Notes under the pieces: model-generated
The model's database searches: none
What the model was told of the DNA's origin: nothing
The model's input: only the letters and a program-made list of their open reading frames with translations
Made by a program: the position numbers and the translations under genes
Part shown: piece by piece, positions 51,426 through 58,568 of the stretch
How positions within the stretch are numbered: the stretch's first letter is position 1
Layout: each line of letters begins with the position of its first letter
Assembly (NCBI GenBank): GCA_945870025.1
Contig: CAMBQN010000005.1
Span: 62,001-126,000, forward strand
Source of the DNA: Akkermansia muciniphila
GTDB taxonomy: Bacteria; Verrucomicrobiota; Kiritimatiellia; RFP12; JAAYNR01
DNA: 64,000 nucleotides
Reading direction: 5' to 3'

Positions 51426-51977
51426 TCAGAAGTAAAAGTTGATCACTGGAACAAACGGAATGTCATTGTCTTGAATCACATTGACCAGACCGATCTGAAC
51501 GCCGAGCATGGTGCGCGTCACATTGATGACGCCGATTTGGAGTCCGTCAATATGATCGGCGCCATTGAAGGCGCCAATCTGGAGCGCGCTGGCCCGTTCC
51601 GCGTAATTGACCGCGCCGATCTGAAGTCCGGTGAACGTGCTGCCGGCGGTGTTCACCAATCCGGCCTGGAACCCCAGGGCGGGGCCGTCGCTGATGTTGG
51701 CGATGGCGTTCACTTGCAAGGCTTTCGTCGTGCCCTTCACGTGATTGACCAGCCCCACATCGAGACCGTAGAGATCGCGGCACGCCCCGTAAATCACATT
51801 GATCCGGAGGCCGTAAACATCCCAGTCGGGAGAGGGAACCTGGGCGGGAGCGATGAGGCTGAACATGAGGGGCGAAAAATGGGTCGGTTCCGTCGTCGGC
51901 GTCTCCATCGCCAGCGTCCGCATGCCGGCGCAAGCCAGCACCGCAACACACACTCGTAGGGCCTGTTTGATGCTCAT
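51426..51977 (-). CDS. Surface repeat protein (LA_2272-like GLQIGxxN repeats)
   Basis: 183 residues from ATG 51977 (MSIKQALRVCVAVLACAG), after the signal peptide rule. The mature protein is built from repeats of xLQIGxxN (FQAGLVN, LQIGAVN, LQIGAFN, LQIGVIN, VQIGLVN), which form beta-solenoid-like surface layers in LA_2272-type proteins, ending VPVINFYF. It is the first gene of the minus-strand envelope cluster. It may interact with the outer membrane. GGAGGTCGCG lies upstream. Confidence 0.8.
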   Translation of the reverse strand: MSIKQALRVCVAVLACAGMRTLAMETPTTEPTHFSPLMFSLIAPAQVPSPDWDVYGLRINVIYGACRDLYGLDVGLVNHVKGTTKALQVNAIANISDGPALGFQAGLVNTAGSTFTGLQIGAVNYAERASALQIGAFNGADHIDGLQIGVINVTRTMLGVQIGLVNVIQDNDIPFVPVINFYF

Positions 51978-52133
51978 CGCGACCTCCTGATTTGTAAGCG
52001 ACTCTGACTCCATCACAGGCGCGTCTCACTGGACGCCCCCCGTATCCGGCAAGGCGGCACACCCCGCTCAAACACGACATGAGAAGTATGCCACGTTTTT
52101 GCGCGGGTGTCCATCCCCGTTCGGCACCAGCGG

Positions 52134-52275
52134 GCAATTCTAATTATGAGGCGATTGGGTCATCGGGGTCGGTATCGGAATCGGAATCAGGGTCGAAGTT
52201 CCGTTGGTTTTGTCGATACCGATACCGATACCGACCCCGACGCCGATGGTCCCGTCTCCCAAAATGAGAATTGCT
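52134..52275. repeat. ATCGGT hairpin element, copy 1
   Basis: 142 bp. The left arm starts GCAATTCTAATTATGAGG, then GGGGTCGGTATCGG; the right arm is the inverted CCGATACCGATACCGACCCC, ending GAGAATTGCT. Inner GTCGAAGTTCCG lies around the loop. It is closely similar to 53943-54078. Confidence 0.85.
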
Positions 52276-52311
52276 AGACCCCAGCTTGACAAGAAGGGGG
52301 CCGGACGACTA

Positions 52312-52455
52312 GTAAGGCTGTAAGGCTGTGAGACTGTAAGGATTGGAGGGCGATCGGTTATGCAAATGTGGTTGATTCACCATTGGGTGCGTGTGAAGCT
52401 ACCCGTAACCTGTTCATTTTCGACCTCACAGTCTTACAGTCTTACAGCCTTACAC
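52312..52455. repeat. TTACAGTC hairpin element (full copy)
   Basis: The left arm is GTAAGGCTGTAAGGCTGTG (52312-52340). The right arm is CTCACAGTCTTACAGTC and the following CTTACAGCCTTAC (52425-52455). The 85-bp central part is shared with 41473-41567. It lies downstream of the ammonium channel stop and may terminate it. With copy 1 of the ATCGGT element it fills the gap 51978-52474. Confidence 0.85.
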
Positions 52456-52474
52456 TCTATAACCGTTTCCAGGT

Positions 52475-53647
52475 TTATTCGACGCCGCAGAACTCCGAGT
52501 GATCCTCGTAGGCTACGTGCGTCGTGCCTGTCATCCGGATCAGCACACCGGCCAGAAGACCGCTCCCGATGGCCAGGACAAGGGTCACGCCGATGCCGAT
52601 GAGTTGAGGGGCGGCCACGCCCGGAGCCACACCGAGAACGATCAGGCCGCCCAACAGACCGGGCATTCCGTGCAAATTATGAACGCCGCAGGTATCGACG
52701 ATTCGGAGTCGCTTTTCCAGAGCCGGCTGAACGAACACATACCCGAGGACGCACACCGCCCCGGCCAGCAGCCCGATGCCGAAAGCCAGCGCCGGCGCCA
52801 CCACGTTGCACGTCGCCCCGATGGCCACACCGCCAGCCAGCGCCGCATTCGCCATATCGGCGATTGAGGTTTTGCCCTTGCGCAGCAGCGTGCTCAACAC
52901 ATAGGTGCTGAGAGTTGCCCCCGACAGAGAGAGTACGGTATTGACCACCGTCTGCGGCATTTGCTCCAAGGGAACAACGGCGCTGCAGAAGCTAGGCCAG
53001 AACAACCACAACACCATGGAGCCGAGCATCGCAAAGCGATCCGAGGTGGCGTCCGACACAATCGGCTGGGCGCGTTGTTTCCCAGTGGTAAGAACCCACG
53101 TCAGGCCTATGCCAAAATAGGCGCCAAAAGCGTGGATCGTGATCGATCCGGCGGCATCCATGAACCCGCGGGTCACACCCAGTCCGCCGTCCAGCACCAG
53201 CCATTCATTGAGCAAATACGCCGGAATTAGCAACAGCGCCAGTAAGGCGTATTGGAAAACCCGCAGACGGCCGAGCACGGCGCCCATGGCAATCAAAGCG
53301 GAGGCCACGGCAAATTCCGCATAGAGCAGGGCCTTAATCGTGCTTGGAGCTAGGGGCTCGGCGCAGAGGATTCCAGAGGCCCGCAACAGGATGTAGAGTG
53401 GCAGACCGGTCGCCACGACCAGATACGTGCCGGTGGTGGCGCCAAATCCGTATTGGCGGACGAACACCATGAGAAATCCGAAACCCACCAGAAGCATCGC
53501 CAGAATGTGAATGGCAAAGTTGTACTGCGCCACCTGCTGCACACCCGCGATGACGGGGACCCCGTCACCCTCTCCCGCCCCTGCCCAGGAGCATGCGAGA
53601 CACAGACCGACTACACCCAACCCGACGCCACGTAAGTTTATTCTCAT
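52475..53647 (-). CDS. Rh-type ammonium/ammonia channel
   Basis: 390 residues from ATG 53647 (MRINLRGVGLGVVGLCLACS); the frame upstream runs through the tRNA gene. About eleven or twelve helices. The Rh-family blocks are GFMDAAGSITIHAFGAYFGI (first pore histidine) and TCGVHNLHGMPGLLGG (second pore histidine). These are the Rh50/RhCG form, not the bacterial AmtB form. A GlnK/GlnB gene, usual beside amtB, is absent. It conducts ammonia/ammonium across the membrane. The N-terminus may be a cleaved signal peptide. Confidence 0.85.
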   Translation of the reverse strand: MRINLRGVGLGVVGLCLACSWAGAGEGDGVPVIAGVQQVAQYNFAIHILAMLLVGFGFLMVFVRQYGFGATTGTYLVVATGLPLYILLRASGILCAEPLAPSTIKALLYAEFAVASALIAMGAVLGRLRVFQYALLALLLIPAYLLNEWLVLDGGLGVTRGFMDAAGSITIHAFGAYFGIGLTWVLTTGKQRAQPIVSDATSDRFAMLGSMVLWLFWPSFCSAVVPLEQMPQTVVNTVLSLSGATLSTYVLSTLLRKGKTSIADMANAALAGGVAIGATCNVVAPALAFGIGLLAGAVCVLGYVFVQPALEKRLRIVDTCGVHNLHGMPGLLGGLIVLGVAPGVAAPQLIGIGVTLVLAIGSGLLAGVLIRMTGTTHVAYEDHSEFCGVE

Positions 53648-53681
53648 CCGGGTTCCCTGATGCACGGGAATGCTTCTAAAA

Positions 53682-53771
53682 TGGCGGAGAGGGAGGGATT
53701 TGAACCCCCGGTGCCCGTAAGAGCACACAGCATTTCCAGTGCTGCGCCTTAGACCACTCGGCCACCTCTCC
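53682..53771 (-). tRNA. tRNA-Ser, anticodon GGA, CCA encoded
   Basis: On the minus strand the acceptor GGAGAGG (53771-53765) pairs with CCTCTCC near 53686-53692. The anticodon arm is CAGCA-CTGGAAA-TGCTG with GGA. The long variable arm (TGTGCTCTTACGGGCACC) is the mark of serine, and GGTTCAAATCC is the T loop. The 3' end is G-CCA, so CCA is in the gene. 90 nt in all. Confidence 0.95.
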
Positions 53772-53924
53772 TAAGTCTAGCCTTCGCAATAGGTTGAGCG
53801 CGAGACCATCTGACAACCGGCAGAGACTGTGCTAACCTCTTGCTCATCCATTCCGCGATAGCATCATCAATCACGACGCCACGCAGAAGAACGCAGAATA
53901 GCAGAGGGAGGGTCTATGGTCAAG

Positions 53925-53942
53925 GGCCGTTTACCCTGGCTC
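53925..53942 (+). repeat. 18-bp direct repeat left of an ATCGGT hairpin
   Basis: GGCCGTTTACCCTGGCTC, identical to 54085-54102. It flanks the hairpin element like a target duplication. Confidence 0.85.
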
Positions 53943-54078
53943 AGCAATTCTAATTATGAGGCGATTGAGTCATCGGGGTCGGGGTCGGTATCGGAATCGG
54001 GGTCGAAATTCCGTTGTTTTTATCGATACCGATACCGACCCCGACCCCGATGGGCCCCTCCCCATAATTACAATTGCT
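53943..54078. repeat. ATCGGT hairpin element, copy 2, flanked by a direct repeat
   Basis: 136 bp. The left end AGCAATTCTAATTATGAGG and the right end CCATAATTACAATTGCT are inverted; then GGGGTCGGGGTCGGTATCGG and its inverse. It shares its plan with 52134-52275. The only other contents of the gap 53772-54207 are the flanking repeat and a CCAACACCCAACATTC-like run at 54.17-54.2 kb. Confidence 0.88.
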
Positions 54079-54084
54079 GACCCT

Positions 54085-54102
54085 GGCCGTTTACCCTGGC
54101 TC
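54085..54102 (+). repeat. 18-bp direct repeat right of the hairpin
   Basis: Second copy of GGCCGTTTACCCTGGCTC. Confidence 0.85.
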
Positions 54103-54207
54103 GTAATCGGCAAGCCCCCGGTGACGGCGCAGACGAAGAGTCTGGCATTTTTCTGAACCCACGCTCAACATCCAACACACAACACCCAACATTCAACGGA
54201 GTGCCGC

Positions 54208-55305
54208 TCACCGCTGGCGCCAGAGGAGGTAGAGGCCGGCTGCGAGGAAGGCGGCGTTGGGCAGCCAGGCGCCTATCAAGGGAGGGAGCAATCCCCTTTT
54301 CGCGAGAATCATACAGCCGTTGACGGTGACGAAAAAGGCGAAAAAGAGGGCGATCGCCGTCAGAATTCCCTTAAACACCCCTTGCCTGCCGGTCGCGACT
54401 CCCATGGGAATGGCGAAGAGGGTGATGATCGTGCAGGCCCAGGGAGAGGCTAAACGGGAGTGGATATCGTACCATTTTTTATCGCGTTCGTCGGCGCTGA
54501 GGTCGGGATGGACACGCATGTAGCGCAGACGCGCGCGGATGGACAGGCGCGACCATTCGCGGGTTTCATTCACGAAGTCGGAGGGCATCTCGTTCAGCGA
54601 TGACATGAGGCGAAGCGATAGTTTGTCGAGTTGAGGCATGCGCGATTCCGTCTGCATGTCGAGATCGTCAAACCAGGTGTATTGTGGATAAAAAAGCCAC
54701 CACAGACCGTCCCGGTATTCGGCCCGTTTGCAAGCCACTTCCATCTCGCGGGTGCCGTTGGGCCGCTCGCAGGTGATCCTCACACCCTCGAGAACCCGTG
54801 GCGTGAGAACATCCATTCGATTGATGCGCCAGTTGCGTCGTTCCGAGGTGTTGTAGTAATGAATGTTCTCGCGGATGTCTCCAGAATCTTGACGAAACCT
54901 GTTTTTTTCGAGTCGTTTCGTGTTTTCAGATGCGTCCGGCGCGTAGAACTCGAGATTCAGCGCACTCGCGATCGACAATAGGACCGCCACGCTGACCAGC
55001 GGCGCAATGATGGTCCCGAAGCCCAGACCGCTGGCCCGCATCGCCGTGACCTCGCTGTGGCGGCACAGTTGCCACATGGTGTAGAGCGAGGCGAGCAGCA
55101 AGGAGGCCGCCAGCAGCCATTCGAGAAACGGCGCAACCACACCCGTAAAGTATCCGACGGTCACGCCGAACGACGCCTTGGCGGCGGTCAGCGCGGAGAA
55201 GGATCCGAGTAGTTCAACGACGACATAGAGCGAAATGAATGTCACCAGGCAGTAAGCCAGCGGCACAAGAAACGACGTCAGCACGTAACGGTGAAGAATG
55301 CGCAT
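54208..55305 (-). CDS. lptG: LPS export permease LptG/LptF family
   Basis: 365 residues from ATG 55305 (MRILHRYVLTSFLVPLAYCL); a longer frame from 55410 would include the promoter on the other strand. YjgP/YjgQ family: three N-terminal helices, a periplasmic jellyroll domain (about 130-270; WWLFYPQYTWFDDLDMQTES) and three C-terminal helices (WACTIITLFAIPMGVATGRQ, GILTAIALFFAFFVTVNGCM). LptF/G/B2 draw LPS out of the inner membrane. The IPMGVATGRQG block fits LptG slightly better than LptF. The partner LptF gene is not in view. Confidence 0.85.
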   Translation of the reverse strand: MRILHRYVLTSFLVPLAYCLVTFISLYVVVELLGSFSALTAAKASFGVTVGYFTGVVAPFLEWLLAASLLLASLYTMWQLCRHSEVTAMRASGLGFGTIIAPLVSVAVLLSIASALNLEFYAPDASENTKRLEKNRFRQDSGDIRENIHYYNTSERRNWRINRMDVLTPRVLEGVRITCERPNGTREMEVACKRAEYRDGLWWLFYPQYTWFDDLDMQTESRMPQLDKLSLRLMSSLNEMPSDFVNETREWSRLSIRARLRYMRVHPDLSADERDKKWYDIHSRLASPWACTIITLFAIPMGVATGRQGVFKGILTAIALFFAFFVTVNGCMILAKRGLLPPLIGAWLPNAAFLAAGLYLLWRQR

Positions 55306-55391
55306 GAAAAGCCCTGTCTGAATGCACGTGTTGCATACAAATAACGTTCGGATTGTGACACGTGACCGCCGGAAAGACAAGGGGAAAGCGA

Positions 55392-55420
55392 TTGACATGA
55401 GTAGTCCCATATTGTATTAT
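55392..55420 (+). promoter_or_regulatory. Sigma70 promoter of the MarR-RND efflux operon
   Basis: TTGACA (55392-55397), a 17-bp spacer and TATTAT (55415-55420), about 30 bp before the regulator ATG at 55452. An AACAGAAACAGGTTTGT segment at the start could hold the MarR operator. Confidence 0.7.
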
Positions 55421-55451
55421 CCGATCTCGAATTAACAGAAACAGGTTTGTC

Positions 55452-55949
55452 ATGCGCGCATCCCGCCCCCCATCCCGCCCGGCCGTGGAACGCCGGCCGG
55501 ACGCGATTCCTGAAACCAGCATGCTGCCGCTCTGGCGCAGCATCTATCAGGCATTCATGGTGCGGAGCCAGAAATGGGGCTTGCCGTCGAACGCAGGTTT
55601 GGTGCTGGTCCACATCCAGGTTCATCCCGAGGATGCCGAGCCCGCCATTCTGGCGGAAGTGACCCATTTTCCCCGCCAGAGCATGACGTTCGTGCTCGAC
55701 CTGCTGGAAAAGCGGGGGCTGGCCATCCGGGCGCCCCATCCCAGCGACCGCAGACGAAAACGGATTGAACTGACGGCGAAGGGCGCGGCCCTGAGTGCCC
55801 GGATGCTCGCCGATCTGCTGGCCTTTGAGTCGGTCGCCCTGGCCGCGATTCCCGGCGGCGATCTCGGCGCGTTCAAGCATCTGGTGGAATGTTACACCCG
55901 TGCGCTGGTGAGTTCTGCCGCCGGCCACGGAGGAATGGAAAGGAACTGA
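55452..55949 (+). CDS. MarR-family transcriptional regulator
   Basis: 165 residues. The winged helix occupies about 50-115: LAEVTHFPRQSMTFVLDLLE (recognition helix), KRGLAIRAPHPSDRRRKRIE (wing, with the DRRxxxxxLT pattern) and LTAKGAALSARML. Helices on both sides form the dimer interface. It is the first gene of an operon with tolC, acrA and acrB (3-bp gap to the next), so it probably represses this operon and responds to an exported compound. Confidence 0.88.
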   Translation: MRASRPPSRPAVERRPDAIPETSMLPLWRSIYQAFMVRSQKWGLPSNAGLVLVHIQVHPEDAEPAILAEVTHFPRQSMTFVLDLLEKRGLAIRAPHPSDRRRKRIELTAKGAALSARMLADLLAFESVALAAIPGGDLGAFKHLVECYTRALVSSAAGHGGMERN

Positions 55950-55952
55950 CAC

Positions 55953-57314
55953 ATGCGTGTCCTGCAACCGCTTCTTGATCCCCCGCGGCGGGCTGGCATC
56001 TGTCTGGCGCTCCTGCTGGCCGCCGGGTGCGCGGCCTACGATCCCGGGCTGGCTCGCCGCACACACACGACGGCCTTCACGAACGCGCTCGCGCAACGCG
56101 CCGCCGCGGCGCTGGCGCAACCCCTGTCCCTCGATGCGTGCGTGCGCCTCGCCATGACCAACAACTATGCGGCGCGTCAGGCGGATCTGGATCGCGAGCT
56201 GAGCCGGATTGGCAAAAATGTGGCCTTCACGGTCTTCCTGCCGACAGTCGCCGCCTCGGCTGGCTACACGTCCCAAGCCAAGGAACCCGGCATGAGCGAG
56301 CGGCGATCCAGCCGGGCGTCGCTGGATCTGGACATGCCGATCTTCATGCCGTCGAGCTGGTTCCTCTATGCGGCGACCCGCCAGGGTTATGCCTCCGCCG
56401 GAATTGCGGCAGCCTACGTGCGGCAGGGAATCGTGCTGCAGACGACGACCGCCTATTTTGATGTGCTCGTCGGGCAGGACACGGTTGCCGCACTGGAATC
56501 GCAGGCGACCGCCGCCCGTGAGACCGCCGCCCGTGTCAACGCATTCGCGAATGAGGGGTTTGTCAAGGAATGGGAGCGCGCCCAGGCGGTCCAGTTGGCC
56601 GAAGCGCGCGAGGCCGAACTGAACCAGGCGCGGCGCGCCCTCACACGAACTCGCGGCGAGTTGCTCGCCTGCATGGGGTTTTCGCCCCTCGCGGAGATCC
56701 GCCTCTCCGGCGAGGCCGGCGAGGCCGCCGCGCCGGCGGAACCGGTTGAAGCGCTGGTGCTGCGCGCGCTGGAGATCCACCCCGAGCTGGCGCTCGCGGA
56801 TCGCGAGGTGGTGATTCGGGAGCACCAGGTGCGGCAGGCTTTCTGCGGGTTCCTGCCCACGTTGTCGGTGTTCTCCAGCGGCTCCTGGACCAGCGACGAC
56901 CTGGCGCTGCAGGCGGCCAACTGGGCCTCGGGCCTCTCCGGCGTGTGGACGCTGTTTGACGGTCTGGCCAACGTGGCGCGGTACCGGGCGTCGCAGGTCG
57001 GGCGGCGCCAAAGCGCGCTGGCCCGCGAATCCGCCTTTCTGTCCGTCATGGTTCGCGTGATCGCCGCCGAGGCGGTTGTGAGGGATGCGGCCGAGTCGGC
57101 ACGCCTGCGACGGCGCGCCTACGAGATCTCCGTCACCAAGACCGCCGACTACGAGGCCAAGGCGCTCGAGGGGCTGCTGCCGGTGAGCGAGGCTCTCGAC
57201 GCCCGTGCGGTGATGGATCGCGCACACGTGGAGTTTGTGCGGACGCGCTATCAGGAGCGCATCGCCATCGCCCATCTCGAACTGGCCATGGGCCTGACCG
57301 CCCTCCCGAACTAG
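55953..57314 (+). CDS. TolC-family outer-membrane efflux lipoprotein
   Basis: 453 residues. A lipobox (LLAAGCAAYD; Cys near 26) makes this an OprM-like lipidated channel. It has the two OEP repeats: LSLDACVRLAMTNNYAARQA, with ATRQGYASAGIAAAYVRQGI and TAYFDVLVGQDTVAALESQA in the first half; PVEALVLRALEIHPELALAD and RASQVGRRQSALARESAFLS in the second. Partners are the downstream adaptor and RND pump. Confidence 0.88.
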   Translation: MRVLQPLLDPPRRAGICLALLLAAGCAAYDPGLARRTHTTAFTNALAQRAAAALAQPLSLDACVRLAMTNNYAARQADLDRELSRIGKNVAFTVFLPTVAASAGYTSQAKEPGMSERRSSRASLDLDMPIFMPSSWFLYAATRQGYASAGIAAAYVRQGIVLQTTTAYFDVLVGQDTVAALESQATAARETAARVNAFANEGFVKEWERAQAVQLAEAREAELNQARRALTRTRGELLACMGFSPLAEIRLSGEAGEAAAPAEPVEALVLRALEIHPELALADREVVIREHQVRQAFCGFLPTLSVFSSGSWTSDDLALQAANWASGLSGVWTLFDGLANVARYRASQVGRRQSALARESAFLSVMVRVIAAEAVVRDAAESARLRRRAYEISVTKTADYEAKALEGLLPVSEALDARAVMDRAHVEFVRTRYQERIAIAHLELAMGLTALPN

Positions 57315-57345
57315 AAACCGTGTACGACCCCTGGAGACCGTGCTT

Positions 57346-58545
57346 ATGATCACGCTGCAACAAACGACGCCCGCTTATGGATCCGCCCGCTCGTTTCTCA
57401 CTCCGACCGTTCTGCTTCTGGCCGTGCTGCTCGGCGGGTGCGGCCGTCGGGACGCCGCTCCCGTTGCCGCAGCCGCGCCGCCCGTCCGCCGTCTGGCGGT
57501 GCGGGCGCAACCCTGCGCCGTCCGAGCCTTCGAACGTCGCCTCACGGTGCAGGGGACACTGGAAGCCAAGCGCTTCGCCCACGTCGCCGCGCGCGCCGAC
57601 GGCAACCTCGACGCGATCTGGGTGAACGTGGGCGACCGCGTCACGGCGGAAGAGACGCCGCTGTTCCAGATCGACCCGGTCGGCCGGCAGAACGCCGTGA
57701 CCATCGCCGAACAGGCGCACGCCGTCGCGCAGGCCACGCTGGCGGTCGCCCGCGCCCAGACGACCCGATCCGAGGCCGAGGCGCGCAAGTCGGCGCTCGA
57801 CTTCCAACGCTTCGTGCGATTGCGCGAGCAGAAGCAGATCAGCGAAAATGAATACGAGGAGGCGGAGGTCCGGCAGGCTCAGGCCAAGGCCGGGGTGGCC
57901 GTGGCGGCGGCGCAGGCGGATCTCGCCGCGCGGCAGGTCTTGCAGGCGGAGGCCGCCCTGGCCATCGCCCAAAAAAATCTAAAGGACACCCGCGTGCTCG
58001 CCCCGCTCTCGGGGGTGGTCAGCCGCCGCCTGGCCGAACCGGGCGAGCAGATGGCCGTCGGGCGCGTGCTGCTGCGCATTGACGACCTGTCGGCCGTGGA
58101 GGCCGCCGCATTCATCCCCGCCCAGTACTATCCTGAAATACGGCCCGGCGAGACGCGCTTCAGGCTCGGTGTGCAGGGGCGCGACGCGGGCACGCACACC
58201 GTCAACCTGCGCGCGCCGACGGTCAACCCGGTGCTGCGGACGTTCGAGATCAAGGGCCTGGTCGCCGATGTGGCGGAATGGGCCGTCCCCGGCGCCATGG
58301 CCGACGTGACGATCATCTTCGAGACGAGCCAAAACCTCGGCGTGCCAGCCGCCTCCGTGCTCCTCCGCGACGGCCGCAGCATCGTGTTCGTGGTCACGGA
58401 TGGCCGGGCCGTCGCCCGCACCGTCGAGACGGGCTGGCAGAATGACGGCTGGATTGCGATTCTCTCCGGTCTGGAAGTCGGCGAACCGGTCGTCACCGAA
58501 GGCCAGACGCAGCTCAGCGCGGGCGCGGCCGTCGACGTGCTCTGA
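57346..58545 (+). CDS. RND periplasmic adaptor (AcrA/HlyD family)
   Basis: 399 residues from ATG 57346, with GGAG 10 bases upstream. A lipobox-like LLGGCGRRDA gives Cys near 29. A biotinyl-lipoyl-like part starts at about 65 (GTLEAKRFAHVAARADGNLD), then a coiled-coil (QAHAVAQATLAVARAQTTRS), the return lipoyl strand (DTRVLAPLSGVVSRRLAEPG) and beta-barrel blocks (GRSIVFVVTDGRAVARTVET). It joins the inner RND pump and the TolC-like channel, its neighbours on both sides. Confidence 0.9.
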   Translation: MITLQQTTPAYGSARSFLTPTVLLLAVLLGGCGRRDAAPVAAAAPPVRRLAVRAQPCAVRAFERRLTVQGTLEAKRFAHVAARADGNLDAIWVNVGDRVTAEETPLFQIDPVGRQNAVTIAEQAHAVAQATLAVARAQTTRSEAEARKSALDFQRFVRLREQKQISENEYEEAEVRQAQAKAGVAVAAAQADLAARQVLQAEAALAIAQKNLKDTRVLAPLSGVVSRRLAEPGEQMAVGRVLLRIDDLSAVEAAAFIPAQYYPEIRPGETRFRLGVQGRDAGTHTVNLRAPTVNPVLRTFEIKGLVADVAEWAVPGAMADVTIIFETSQNLGVPAASVLLRDGRSIVFVVTDGRAVARTVETGWQNDGWIAILSGLEVGEPVVTEGQTQLSAGAAVDVL

Positions 58546-58568
58546 ATCCGCAACGAGAGGAATTTGCC

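Noticed and set aside
52134-54078. CRISPR array
   Set aside because: The repeats are inverted arms of 6-bp units without spacers, and no cas genes are near.
55278-57353. 691-codon minus-strand frame opposite marR and the tolC-like gene
   Set aside because: Overlaps two well-supported genes and the promoter; sequence is Arg/Gly/His-rich as usual for shadow frames.
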